Of a DNA stretch of 64,000 nucleotides, positions 1 through 12,285 are shown piece by piece. Source of the stretch: Gnetum montanum (taxonomy: Eukaryota; Streptophyta; Gnetopsida; Gnetales; Gnetaceae); assembly GCA_015680685.1 (NCBI GenBank), contig MNCI01015788.1, positions 24,107-88,106 on the forward strand. The letters run 5' to 3'. The notes beneath the pieces were generated by a model, which was given only the letters and a program-made list of their open reading frames with translations, was not told where the DNA came from and made no database searches. Made by a program: the position numbers and the translations under genes. The first letter of the stretch is position 1; the number at the start of each line of letters is the position of its first letter.

Positions 1-1239
1 ATATTGGATTGAGTAATAAAAGGACTTCATTTTATTGCTGTCATTTTGGTTGTTGCAGAAATTATATGTTTGGCCAGATAGTAAGGAAATGGATTCAATG
101 CCCTCCATACCTTTGCAAATTTTCTTGCTTCAATTTAATGGTGATATTACAATCTTCTGTGCAATTTTTAAGCATTAACAATATTTTGGATTTACATTGT
201 CCTTGTTCTATATTTTACAATGTATTTTTATGATATATGAGATTTAATTTTTTTAAAAAAACTAATATATTTAAATTTTCTATATCACGTACCCGGGCAG
301 GAACCCGTACCCAAACACGTTCAGAATCACGAATCCTCGATTCCTCGCTTCCAAGAATCGGATTCTTTTGATGCATAGGTTCTAAGAGACAAGTAAATTT
401 TTGGCCGTCTCTGTTTTAACGTTTAGTGAGGAAGTCAAGAGTGACAGCGTATCACGTGTACAATAAACTGCCGTCCTCCTTAAACGTTTCCAGATATTTT
501 TTTCCTAATGCTTCCCAAAACTTTTTTATAAAATTAAAACACAAACTTTTGTTAGGTTCCTAAACTCTTTGGGTTTAATGTACAGAAATGTATATGGTAT
601 GATATGAGTTTTAAAAATATTAGTAAGAAAATTACTAAGTGTTCTTGAAACAAATCAGCTAGATTTCCAACCATAATAATTCATTTATGTATAATATGCT
701 TAAATGTAGAATATTGGTGGAGAATGTAGTGTTTATTTTTAATCCCATTTGTTTGCACAATACCATATGTTCTTGAAGAGAAATTTTGAGTAATATACTT
801 CTTTCAACTCTCAAATGATGAAATACTATTCCTAGAGTACTAATTATACATCACAAATACGTGAGAATAGCAAATAGTTTGCTATGTGAATTAAGGTCTC
901 CTCTAATGCTATTTAAATAAAATATAGTTTTAAAATCCTTGAACATTTTCTTAAAGTTGTTGAAATACAATTTGTTTCACCAAATTGCAATCTTATGTAG
1001 GATTATAATAAAGAAATTACTAAGAATATTCCATTTATGAAGACATAGAACTCTTTCATAAAGCCTTTTTTTTATCTTGGCTTTCATCATCACTTTTTTG
1101 AATATGTTTGTCCAATGTGAATTTTTAAAGATTATGCTTGTAAGTTATAAACTAACAAATAGTTTAAACTTCTAAGGGTATCATCTTTGCTTTAAGAAGT
1201 ATAATATCATATTGTGTTTATCTCTTTACTTTGAATTTA
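1..1239. other. AT-rich flank with weak exon-like end and one GC-richer patch
   Basis: Mostly featureless AT-rich DNA. At about 38-58 there is a pyrimidine-rich run ending in GTTGCAG, a fair 3' splice acceptor. It is followed by about 40 open codons that end in TAA near 178. This could be the last exon of a gene lying to the left of the window, but the peptide is not recognised. Positions 285-500 are richer in GC and carry direct repeats of CGTACCC. No domain is visible in the rest. Confidence 0.25.
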
Positions 1240-2290
1240 TTAACCAAAAAATGTTTTTAAATTTCTTGCATATGTTTCTACTATTGATTTGATAGATGAA
1301 GCTCCTATAAAACACACCTCTAAAGAATAATTAGTTAAAGAATGACATGATAAACTTTCTTTCATATATTCTAAGCTAAAATAAATTTCTTCTTACATTT
1401 ATTTTTTAAAGAAAATAAGAATTTCATATCGCTTCTAACTCTTTAAGAGATTCACTCATCCCATTTGTAATTGTAGGAGCTTTTTAAACAAAGATATTTA
1501 TAAGAGGAGGTTTTGTATATATGTTCATTGCTTATTATGATAGTGTATATATTGTTACCTGTGTTACAAATCACGATTTTAGTTTTCTAGATATTAACTT
1601 TTATTTTTAAATATTGATAAAAATCATCAAAATTATTAAACATGTTTTGCAATATTTCCATTGAATTTGAAAATAAGATAACATCGTCAACATAAAGTAA
1701 GAGTCTTGTAAGACTATTTTTAGTTGTAACTGCAAATTGTATTGGTATTTTATTCATCAGCCTTCAAATTCATCAATGAAAAGCCTAAATTAAATAGGAG
1801 AGATAGGACATCCTTGTTTTAAACTAACAAAACTATTAAATAAAATTGTTTTTTATCTATTTGTAAACGAAATTCATACCTCTTTATAAAGTTTTTGATG
1901 GTGGATTAGAATGTGCTAATAACTTTGAAAGTTTCCAAGCACCTTTGTAACTTTCTTCAAATAACTTAGTCATAAGCCTTAGGTAAATATACAAAGTAGA
2001 TAAATTTTATCTCATGTGGACCTTTAGCTTTACCAATAATATATTTTAAAGTGATGAGATGATCTTGAACATAATGTTGCTACCTAAATCATGCATGGAA
2101 TATGGCATGTATCTTATGTTCTTAAGCCCATTTTCCAAGAATAGATTCAAAGATAGTATCCAAAAGCTTTATATATATTATTTATTACAAATAGCTTATA
2201 ATTATTTAGATCAATTTTTTAAAAGGCATAACTATTTTATTAATGCACCATTTTTTCTAACCCCACTTACATAGTTAATTTAACTTTTTC
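1240..2290 (-). pseudogene. Decayed RTE-like LINE reverse transcriptase
   Basis: Read on the minus strand with several frameshifts and stops, this region gives the ordered blocks of a non-LTR reverse transcriptase. First comes EHKIHAIFHA with a DHLITL block (about 2180-2060), then a PKAYD block (about 2000), then LKQGCPISPI and FIDEFE (about 1830-1760). The catalytic box YVDDVILFSN lies near 1690, followed by a KTKIVICN block (about 1590) and a YKYL block (about 1500). The order and the LKQGCP..SP motif match plant RTE-type LINEs. The endonuclease and the 3' end were not found. The protein would copy RNA into DNA at a nicked target. The copy is dead, because the domains sit in different frames. 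The family call rests on motif order, and RTE rather than another LINE clade is an inference. Confidence 0.6.
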
Positions 2291-2559
2291 TAGCTGTCAA
2301 TCTTTACCAATAGTCCTCCCCATTTAAGTATTTTTTCATACAAGTTATTTACATCATTATCTTTTCCTAATGCTAGATTTTTTATTCTTACATTGGGTCA
2401 TCAAAAGAAATAAATGATGTACTATCACTATCATGGAACCCCTCCATTTTGTCATTGCTATGAAATAATGTCTAATAAAACCTTATAATACCTTTTAAAG
2501 AGAAATAATAATTTATTCCACTCTTATTTAGAAATTATTTATATTCCAAAAAACGGAGC
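2291..2559. other. AT-rich spacer between two LINE relics
   Basis: No coding signal seen. The base composition changes abruptly near 2560, where the GC-rich element begins. Confidence 0.4.
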
Positions 2560-2715
2560 TATACATCTGTACAACCCAGGCCAAGGCTGCTGGCCCCACA
2601 CCGGCCAAGAATAATCGCCCAGAAATTCCCAAGGCCCACCCTGCCGTGGGCATCCCCATAGGTAGCCGACCTTTCCCGCCTGAGCCGTTATCTTGCGGAC
2701 ATTCGTGAATTACTA

Positions 2716-4135
2716 ATTACAAATTATGCCCCCTGAGGTGCCATCCCCTTCTAGCCAGCTACCTGCCAGGAGAATTATGTCTGGACTGTTGGTTCTCTTT
2801 GACGAGGTGCGTGCTAGGGCCTGGTTGCCCTAGCCCAGTCGCTAGGCGGCGTCGATTTTCCTCAATTATCTGGCCAATGCCCATCATATGGTCCTTGAGG
2901 ATGCCTTCAATACAAAGTAGTTTCTGGATTGGTGACTGAGTAGGGGATGTTCGGTGTTTCCCCCCATGTTGCCAGAGGTATCATCTTTTATCGTTGGCGG
3001 CTCCTCCTCCAGGGTTGGTCTCAGTGGGTCCCATTCTTGGATAGCATCAATGGGGGTGACCACGGCACTACGTTCGGCCATAGTAACCCCCACACCAGAC
3101 ACTCGCCTCTTTTGCTTGTGCTGTTGCCTAGGCTCCGGATGGTTCGTTGGTTGAAGCGACAGGGTGGGAGTACTGGCCAACCACAGGGCCTGAATCACCC
3201 CAGGATGTCTGCCGAGACGACGTCTCTGCAGGGACTCCCAGAGGAATAGTGGAAGGTTGATGGGGGTTTTGTCGCACATGCACTGAAGGAACCTAAAGTG
3301 CATCTCATTCAGTTTATGGTGCGAACCGAAATGGATGAAACAATGCTCGACCAACTTTGTCATCACCTTCCAGTCGGGCGAGAGGGCCATCCCCCTGATG
3401 TGTCTGCTAGCCGTCTTGGGGATGGGGCCCAGGAAGAAATCAAATGTCACCGCATGGGAACCAACTATCGGGGGGATGTGTGCGCCTTTGATGGGCACTT
3501 CGATCATGGCTGCGACCAAATCAACTATGATAATGATCTGACGCCCCTTGAACACAATAGCCTCCTTGCCCTAATTTGCGTAGAAGGAATGGGTGTCCAT
3601 CTCCGAGTCAGCCACCATTTTGGACAAAATTTGCATCCACCTCATGCATGAGACCCAGTGCCAAAGATCCGGGCAACGTTGGAGGGTAGTCACAGGTGGC
3701 TCGAGGTGGACATGTGGATCCATTACAATGGTAATCTCCTACCAGAGTTTTTGGATCCTGCCAGATAGCACGGCCCAAGGGTGAAGGGCCACCCCTTTAA
3801 AGATGTAGTCATTCTTGGCCCTCCATAGGATCTAGAGCACTGCCAACGTTGGCGAGTTGCCAGAGAAATCTAGGGAATGAAGACTTGACGTACGCCAGAA
3901 TTGCCTTGTCATGTGGCACTCATGCACAAAGTGCTGTAACGTTTTTGTGTGTTGATTACATAGTGCGCAATGGTTACTGATTGCCAGGCCATGTGTTTGC
4001 AATAAGGCCCGCACGGGGAGGGCATGGTGAAGGATCAGCCATCCAAACATTTTGATTTTCTCCAGGAGAATGCCCTTCCAGAGCCACATCCAATGTGGAT
4101 CAGTCATGAACTGTTTCTAGAGGAGCTATCGGGGG
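2716..4135 (-). pseudogene. L1-type LINE ORF2 C-terminus with in-frame unknown extension
   Basis: The segment is clearly more GC-rich than its surroundings. The minus frame from about 4107 to 2884 keeps one phase for about 408 codons, with three internal TAG stops. The first part (4107-3832) matches the zinc-binding domain found at the end of plant L1 ORF2 proteins (zf-RVT family). It has the pattern LWKGILLEKIKMFGWL, then CALCNQHTKT with a later H and C, then RQFW. It continues as LWRAKNDYIF, the usual follow-up block. The frame then enters about 220 codons of a second domain (3555-2884) containing SRHIRGMALSPDWKV and KTPINLPLFLWESLQ. That resembles the layout of plant transposon gag-like proteins (possibly Pfam PF20167), but this is a weak guess. 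Reading resumes with stops to about 2716. L1 ORF2 normally ends after the zinc domain, so the extension is odd. Confidence 0.55.
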
Positions 4136-6937
4136 GGTGGATGCAGGGAGATCTCATCATCGTGGCCACTCTTATTTATTTAGAATTAAATACCTAAAAC
4201 ATATAAGATTTTTTGTATCATTTATAATAAAAATAATTTATCTTTTTATTTTTGAAAAATTCTCTCTTCTTAGAATCATATTTTTACATGACTTGATAGC
4301 CTTAGGTGACTTTCATGTCTTTAATAAAATTCAATGTTGTTGCAATCTCTCCAATTTGCTATTTTGACAACTTTGACATATTCAATGTTGTTGCAATTCC
4401 TTTAATTTACTATGTTAACAACTTTAACAAATTATTTATAGAGCATTATGTTTAAGATGAATAATTAATTATCATTTGTAAGCATTTTGGTTATGATTAG
4501 TACATTGAATAGTAGAAATCATAATTGTTACATGTATCTTCATATGTTTATGCAAGAATTTCTACTATTCTTACACTTTTTCTTTAGATGCCAATGTTCT
4601 TGCAAGATAGCTATTTTAGAAATGAACATTGGTTGTATTTGTATGTAATAGAAACAAGTTACAATTTTTTTATTTTAATAAAAATCAATATATCTTAGAG
4701 TTCATATTATTAAACTTGCCTTCTATTGATAAAATTGAATTGTTAGATGCATGAAATGGTAATTTGTAAATGACAAATTTTGAAGTTGGATTAATCATGC
4801 TTATGTGGAAGTGAAAGTGATTCAGTACATAAATTAGGTTAAAAATACTTTTGTTATTAAAATTTGATTAAATAGATTTAATATGAAAAAAAAATTTCAT
4901 TTTTGAAAAGTATGAAATTGTGTTATTGCTTCATTTCTTGTTAGTTGTATTAGTGCTCAAAACTCCTCTAATGCAAGTGAAAATGGCAATAAACATTATC
5001 ATTTCCTCTCATGCCTCTTGCTCAAGTAGGCTTACCCATGCTTGATAGGCCATGATTGCATCTAATGTCCTTGCAAGCTACTCATGTTAGAACAAATCAT
5101 TAAGAGCTAGTATAAGCCATACCAAAATCATTCCAAATAATCAATTTTGGTAAAATATTCTAGTGTTGTTCAACTAATTCATACTCACCTCATGTTCTAT
5201 ACCTTATGAAATATTATCATTGAAATCATTGAAGTACACAGAAAATAACCAATTAGATCCCAAATTACTGATATACAAAGTCAAATTTAAAATGAAATGT
5301 GCTCAACAAAAGATTTGCCTTTGAAATTGAGAGTGAGATCTTACAATAAATGAATAAATATGCACACGAAGATCCTTTGAATCTATTAAAAAAAATCAAT
5401 TTCAGTCAGGTCTCTTATAGAATTTTGTATACTTAAACATAAATAAGTGTTATTGAACCTATAGTTTATTATGATATAGAACAAAAAATCATGACTCTTG
5501 ATTTCAATAATTTCATTGAAGAAAACACATGCTGCTTTATGGAGATATTGCTTTAAAAGTATTATTCTATAACAAATCAAAGTAAAATTTCCCCAATCTT
5601 TAGCTTCCTTTTCTACTAGAAGTGAAAGGAATTTTGTTCCAAATTTTTGCTACTTCACAAGATAAGATCAGAATGTTATGAATGCAATAAGAAGTTCAAT
5701 GGATTGCACTAAGACTAATTATAGTGCATCAATGACATGAGGTTTCTCTAAAATGTTTACTCAAACTTGTAGCGAGCTATGGGTTTTTCTAAGCCACCAA
5801 GTTATACTATACTTTAGGTAAGAGAGATAGAGTTTCCATTGCTTTTATGGTTATTGGATTTTCTAAAATGTTGTTATAGTTAAATAAGAGTGTTTCCATT
5901 TTGTTATAAATGATTTACCAATGTTCATCCATTTATGGATATAAGATTTGTGCATGTGCCATTAATGCCATATATATTTGTGCAATGAAATGCTACAAGA
6001 AGAAGCTGAAATCAATAATGCTGAACTACATTATAGTGTATTCAGGTTAAAAAATAAAGTTTTCAGTACTCTAATGGTTGTTTTTTTTTTGAAATGTTGC
6101 AAAATGTGGTGCTATACTACTGTAAAACAAGTAGACCTCTTCGTATAAAACTTTTAGTGTCTTCTCTTTGTTGTGGCATTTTTAACTTGGTGGAAAATGT
6201 GGCATTAGTCCCTCATATTTCATAGGTTAAATTAGTAACACTAGTTAAAATATAACTAAACTTGAGAGAATGAAAAACATACATGACATCATTTTAACAT
6301 GGGCATGGCATGAGATGGTTAGATGTATAAATAACTAATATGGATTAGTTATGGTTTTTCCTCTTGTACTCCATGCCTTCTCTATGAAAATTGTGGTTAG
6401 TATTGCATCTCTTTGCTCATCCTACCCTTGCAGTGGGTTAGAGTATCCCACAATGGTCAATATAATCAAAAGACAAGTACACAACCACCACAATAGTGCT
6501 ATCTTCTTAACATTAATATCTTTTTAAAGAACCTTTTAGTTTTTGTATATGTAACTGCAATAATGCATTCCACTTTGAAAACAATCCTATCTAAGCATGA
6601 TCTCTAGAGGTTAGTTTCGTTTTTGAGAAAGCAACTTTTTCAACATTAGCTAAAATGAAACAAATTCGGAAAACAAGAACTTTGATTTTGGTAAACTTTA
6701 CAAAAATTACATAAAATAAGCAAACAATATAACATTTATCAATGAATGGTAAAAGATCTTTAAGTACCAATGATAAAATATTATTGAAAACTGAAAGTTA
6801 GAAATTTTTATTATGTCCAAAAAATCATAAAGGATTTGTTGGATAGTTAGCCTTGACACATTTTTTGAATTTTAAATTGAAATTTTTAATTGCACCTTAG
6901 ATTTACTAAATTTTCTTTTAAATTTATACCTTAATTC
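4136..6937. other. Featureless AT-rich stretch
   Basis: About 2.8 kb with only short chance reading frames. No transposon domain, tandem repeat or RNA gene was seen. A short local duplication, TTCAATGTTGTTGCAA, occurs at about 4329 and 4380. Confidence 0.4.
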
Positions 6938-7006
6938 TACTAGTATAATTGAACTTGTAACCTAATGTTACAAGGCCAAGACCATTACCACTGAGCTAAC
7001 TTATTC
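6938..7006 (-). repeat. tRNA-like SINE fragment
   Basis: The minus strand carries GTTAGCTCAGTGGTAATGG, close to a tRNA A box, and about 40 bases later AAGTTCAATTA, close to a B box. Spacing and order fit an RNA polymerase III internal promoter. The arms do not fold into a convincing cloverleaf, so a working tRNA gene is unlikely. A decayed tRNA-derived SINE head is the best reading. Confidence 0.4.
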
Positions 7007-7161
7007 TCATAGATTCTAAGAAACTTAAAAACATCATTGATGTGATACCCCAACTGGATATGATTAATTTGAAAGAAAATAAGTATAAGAATATATTACA
7101 ATTAATATTCTAACTCATTAAAATGTGAGCTAAAGATGGAGAAATTAGAAAGACCTATTTT

Positions 7162-7705
7162 TCATCCTTTATGCTTTGTTTGCACAATATGCAAATATGC
7201 ACTTTTCTTGCTAAATTGATCAAACCACTCAAGAAGAAGATGATGAGAGCTTGTTCTTGTTGTAGTAATTTGATTTCTTAAATGAATAAGAATAGTTGAG
7301 AATATATTCTTTTGAATAATAGGTATTAAACCTCCTCTAATAGAATGTAAGTAAAAAAATTTTTTACTAGACATGTTCAACCAAAATTTAGCCAAGCCTT
7401 TTTCTTTTATAGTCTTCTAGAAGGGACTTCTATTTAAAGGAAGATCCTCCATTACCATATTCCATGACTAAAGCCATAATTCTCCTTCATGCAACCATCC
7501 ATTTTCATATGTAACATTCATTATTTCCTTAGCATAATTGGCTTCCTTTATGTGACTTAAATTTTGAGTATAAGAAATAAAATGACAAAGAGCTTCAACT
7601 TTAAGAGGTAGAAAATCTACCCCAAAAACTAAGATATCATAAGAATTTTTCTTTTTTCCTTGAAAGACAAGAAGGTAATGATCAACATTACATCATTTAA
7701 TTATT
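7162..7705 (-). pseudogene. Unidentified pseudogene, about 180 codons with two TAG stops
   Basis: One minus-strand frame stays open from about 7705 to 7162 except for two TAG codons (near 7478 and 7424). That is unlikely by chance in DNA this AT-rich. The peptide includes ILVFGVDFLPLKVEALCHF, HIKEANYAKEIM, WNMVMEDLPLN and KGLAKFW, and ends with a terminal stop. No catalytic motif or transposon domain is recognised. It could be part of an uncharacterised mobile-element ORF or a host-gene fragment. Confidence 0.35.
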
Positions 7706-8145
7706 TGAGACATCCATCTAGTCTGAAGTTCACAAAATTTTACTAGGTAGCACAAAATTATAAACTTTAATAAATCATTGGATGTACCTATGTTTCACTT
7801 ATTTCAAGTTCCAACACCTCCCTAAGTTCATGAAATTTGACTAGATTATGCAAGAATTCTTGTGATTCATATGGTTGAGTGTAGGGTTACTTTGTCATTC
7901 ATCATTAATAACAGTTTTAGGGACTTTAATGCTAATGTTTTTGAAAACTAAAGATCATTTATTTTTGTAAAACATGAACTATCTATTGCCAATAATAATA
8001 ATATTTTATTTTAAGACACACTTACAAATGGACAATGTCTTCTTCTTGTAGGGTAGATTCCCTACCTATGGATGATGCAACTAAAGGGTATGATAGACAT
8101 AGAAGCAGTAAGGATGACATGCCATAATAAGTGAAGATAGCCTAC
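7706..8145. other. AT-rich spacer
   Basis: No coding or repeat signal seen between the pseudogene and the putative chromovirus LTR. Confidence 0.35.
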
Positions 8146-9679
8146 TATAACAACCCTTATTTTTGACATCTTTGACATGTATGATCTTTGCAAAGTTTGT
8201 GATGCTTATACTTGTATGTCATCTATGCTTGTTTTAGTTTAGTATATTTTTATGATTTTTCCTAGAGGTTTTATGGTGATGCATGTATTTTCTTATTTAT
8301 ATTTTAATATTTAATTATTTCTATATTTTTATTACCATTTATTAGATGTGCACTACCCTATTTTTGAGTATAGTAGGATCTCACGAGGATTCGTTGGGAG
8401 CATGACATGACATGTGATTTATTGTTTGTTTAATTATTTTCCTAGAATGCATGTTGTAACCCTAGTGATTATGTTGTTTGATAATTTTATGTGCATGCAT
8501 GTATGTTTATGTATGTATTTGTAAGATTAGTTTTATTTTATTTCTTATGAGAGGAGGATTGAATATATTATTTTGGCATGATGGGTTTTAATAGTATTTT
8601 ATCTTTGATTGTTTTGACATGTGTGAGAGTTACATGGGTGGAAGAGGAAGTTACATTAGAGATAGATATGCTTTTTGGTATTATCTTTTTAGTTTTATGA
8701 TGGTTCGGAAAATTGGTGTTTTCTTTTGTTCCATTTTTTTTCTTGGTCAATCTCCATTAAAAATTCCACGAATCATTCTTTCCACATACTTTGCTAATTT
8801 GGGAGAGGTGCTATGGGAGAATGAAGCTATGAAGGTGTTGGTGGATTGTGAATTAGTTATGCAGATTTCTTAGAAGTAGATTTCTTTCTTCTATTATAGT
8901 TTTTCATCATTCAAATTTAGAGCTGAGTCATCTTAACTTCTTCCCCATTTATGGTTATGAGGTTTGGCACACATTCATGGGATGAATATTGTTTAGTTTT
9001 TTGTATGGATGTTATGTTATTTATGGGGTAAAGGTTTTGCTTTGAACACTTGAAATAATGTTTCGGTAGATTTGTATGTTGAATTTAGGATTTTTGGAAA
9101 CGTTGTTATGTCATTTCAGGTATGGGTCTTGTGAGATCTTTTTCACCATTTTATGGGATTAGGTTTTATTATTCATGAGCTTGGTTATGGTAATTGAATG
9201 TTAAAAAAAATACTACGATTTCTATGCAGATGTGATCTGAAATTTGGAAGACTAAGATGTGGTTATTTTCCCATGATGATTAGTTTGGAGTCTTGGAGGT
9301 TTTTATTCAACTTGGTGTCTTGTTGAGATTCATTTTTCCTACTTCCATCTTATCATATTCATTAGGATTTATCTATTGCATATTGTTTTTGTTGAATTCA
9401 TCTTCCAATCATTTATATTGTAATCTTAGTATTAGTATTTGGATTCTTTCATTTGGTTATTTCTAAATTTCATGGTTTCCAATTGTAAATTTTCTCATAG
9501 ATTCAATCTTTCATATTGAGATACCTAGAGCTATGATTTTGAAACTTTAAGCTTCCAAATCATGCTTGTGTTTACTCTTGCTCCTTGTTGATTTTTATTC
9601 TTTGAATATTGAACTCTTACCTACCATTTCCTTATCATTCTCATAATTTTGAAGTTCTTCTAGTTATTTCTTAGTCTTT

Positions 9680-10140
9680 CCCTATTGTTCAAGACATCCT
9701 AGACCTCTATGAGACATTCCACCTACATGCTAATTCTTTTAGCAAGACATCTCATCTATAACCAAGACATCCCACCCAAGATGTCTAAGTCTCAATCAAG
9801 GCATCTTACTTGAGATGTTTCAATTTGAGCTAAGATGTCTAATATTTTCCTTATACATCTCATCCTAATTAAATACATCATCCTAGAAATGTCTTAAATT
9901 TGCAAGAATCACCTAAAATTTACCAAAAGAGCCTCAAAAGTTACCAAAATATACATCAAATTGTCCACAACATCTCATCTTCATTAGAGATGTCTTCTTA
10001 GAAATACCTCATATTACTTGAGACATTTTTTTTCTAGATTTCTCCTAGACATCCCAAAGGTCTCATCTCTACTAGAGACATGTCACCCAAGATGTCTTTT
10101 GATTTTCAAGATGTCTCTCCTATAAGCCAAGCTCTACCAA
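9680..10140. repeat. Cluster of AAGATGTCT/AGACATCTT motifs in both orientations
   Basis: About nineteen exact or one-mismatch copies of AAGACATCTC, or its complement GAGATGTCTT, lie in 460 bases at irregular spacing of roughly 15-45 bases. The motif is rare elsewhere in the window. Confidence 0.6.
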
Positions 10141-11681
10141 AACCTAGATTTTGTGGAATTTGATCCCCCAGTGGCTTGAAACTTTATTTTCTTAGTCACT
10201 AAGCATTTCATAGCCTATCAAATATTTCTCAATTGTTGGATTGATATTAAATTTTTTTATATTTAATTATTGATCATTTTTCTTTTGCTTGGATAATTGT
10301 GACTTGCTTGAATCTTGATAAATTGTCGTCATGTTCCCCTTGATATTTTTGGATCTCCATCTTAAACATTTATTGATATTTCCAAGTCTTGATACAAGCT
10401 TTCTACCTTTTCAATCTTGATAATCTTCTCATTGGGTTTGGAGTTTAATATTCTATCTTATTATTCGATTCACTTATGCTATGTATTGTTGATCCATATA
10501 TGATTCTTGATTATTGTTAACTCCAATCATTTCATTATTACAATACTATTGGTTTGTTGGGGGTTATAATAATATTTTCTCTCTTTGAAATTTTTTGGCA
10601 TCTTGGAATTTGATTGAGCTCTATGAGATATTTTGGTTGTTAGATTTAGTTCCTTATTATGCTGGATTTTCATGGAATTGGATTTGGTTTTTTAGTGTTA
10701 ATTAATTCCTTGCATTAGTATCATTATAAGGATTTCTTATACTATTAAATCTTATCGTGCAATGAAATATTTTATTTGGATGTTGTGGCCTCCACCATTA
10801 GTTTAGATGCCATGGTTGTTATTTGCAGATTATTTGGATGATAGAGCTAGCATCAAGTTTGTATGGCTAGTGGAGATGGGCTTCCTCAAGAGGACTTTAT
10901 GATTAACTTTCATTGGAATGCATCAATATGGATTTCATGAGAGGTCCCATCCTATGCAAAAATGTGATTCCATGGCTTATTGATCATTTTTTGTTGTGCC
11001 TCTAGAATGTTAGATGAGATATATCTAGTGTTGGTAAGTTTGGGAACCTTAGAGGTGAAGCCCTAGATGACACCTTAGGTTCATTGAGGCTAATAATATA
11101 TGCAAGAACTTGGTAATGTGATTATGATATGGATGCATATTAGCTTATGGAAAGTAAAAATGACAACATGACACACATATGACACTAAGAGCAGTGCATG
11201 CTAGTGTCCTTATTTGTGGTGATGATTGGAGTGGACAAATCTTGGTTTTGGTAATGCTTATTGGATGCATGTTTGGTTGTTTGTTTATATTCTTGTTCAA
11301 TTGTTTGAGCTAATATATATTGTAGGTCAACCATGCTCCTTCTCACTCGATATTTGTTGATTTGATGATTGGATATGTTGCAAGGTTTCTCAGTTTTATA
11401 TTGATAACCCATTTTATTTCCAGGTTAATTGGTTGGTAGAAGATGGGAGCTCTTAGAGGATTTGATATGATGATACAATCTTGATGATATTATGTGTTTA
11501 GCTTAGGCTTTGGCTATTTTATGCTTTTGATGTTTCAAATTTTATGCTAGACATTGTATCCCTCTTTTTCTTAGCTTTTGGATATATACCTATTTGTATG
11601 ATTGAACCCTTTATATCATGCCATTTTATACTGATGATATGGAGACTTAATTTTGGAATTATATTAAAATTTTTCTCTGCA

Positions 11682-11704
11682 TGTGTGTGTGTGTGTGTGT
11701 GTGT
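11682..11704. repeat. (TG)n microsatellite
   Basis: An uninterrupted alternating TG run of about 23 bases. Confidence 0.9.
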
Positions 11705-11725
11705 TTTAATGTAATTTTATGTTTA

Positions 11726-11788
11726 TGCACTTTGTGTATTTTTCCATTTAGTTTCNTCACTTTGTGTCTTTTTCCATTTAGTTTCTTT
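11726..11788. repeat. Direct repeat around a single N
   Basis: A block of about 30 bases reading CACTTTGTGTATTTTTCC and onward is repeated almost exactly right after the single N at 11756 (one difference: GTAT versus GTCT). This looks like an unresolved overlap at a contig join. Confidence 0.7.
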
Positions 11789-11946
11789 TATTTTCCTTGG
11801 GTTATGGTTTCATGCTAGGTTTTTTTGTTTCTTTTCACTATGATATTGTCATTTTTTGTTCCTTTCCATGGATAATCATTTCGTTAGGAGTTTTACTTGA
11901 CCTAATACTCTCCAACCTAAGTTATAGGAAGGAGGATGCTATAAGC

Positions 11947-11958
11947 TAGTATGAGAGA
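11947..11958 (+). other. Decayed primer-binding site (initiator Met tRNA type)
   Basis: TAGTATGAGAGA matches the plant initiator-methionine tRNA primer site TGGTATCAGAGC at 9 of 12 positions. It lies about 340 bases upstream of recognisable gag, which is the expected arrangement. Confidence 0.35.
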
Positions 11959-12285
11959 GTAAATTTTTAATGAATTTCCCTTTTACATTTCTATGTCTAG
12001 TGATGGTAGGTGCTACAAGTGGATGTGATCATGCTAGAAGGGTAGAAGTTAGGCCTAACAACCTAGTATTGATACCTAATCCTATTCTTGATCAAAGAGA
12101 GTAGCCATTAATATATTTCCAAGTAAAACTTATCTCTTTGGTTTCTACTCTTACATAGGAGAAGAAGATTAGCTAAAAAGATATCAACTACTATTTGTTT
12201 TAGTTTCTTCATCAACATATAGAGAAGAGCTCTAGTTCACTATCAACAAAGGATGCTTTTAGGATTGGTGGCAGGGGTAGTCAAC

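Larger units (their letters stand above)
8146..11946 (+). mobile_element. Probable long LTR of a chromovirus-like Ty3/gypsy element
   Basis: The left end begins TATAACAACCC, one base from the TGTAACAACCC type of start seen on many plant gypsy LTRs. The right limit is set by a primer-site-like sequence at 11947. The interval has no long reading frame, as expected of an LTR plus leader. It contains a dense cluster of AGACATCT-type motifs (9680-10140), a (TG)n run (11682-11704) and a one-base gap at 11756. The second LTR is not in the window, so the ends cannot be checked. A shorter LTR plus unrelated DNA is also possible. Confidence 0.3.

Noticed and set aside
2947-3651. Overlapping plus-strand ORFs in the GC-rich island
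   Set aside because: The opposite strand carries zf-RVT and a long consistent frame. These are shadows of it.
6938-7006. A functional tRNA gene
   Set aside because: A and B box words are present but the stems do not pair and no proper 3' end is visible.
8452-8462. TGTTGTAACCC as another start of the Tat-like LTR
   Set aside because: Sequence after the first ten bases does not match the three LTR copies.
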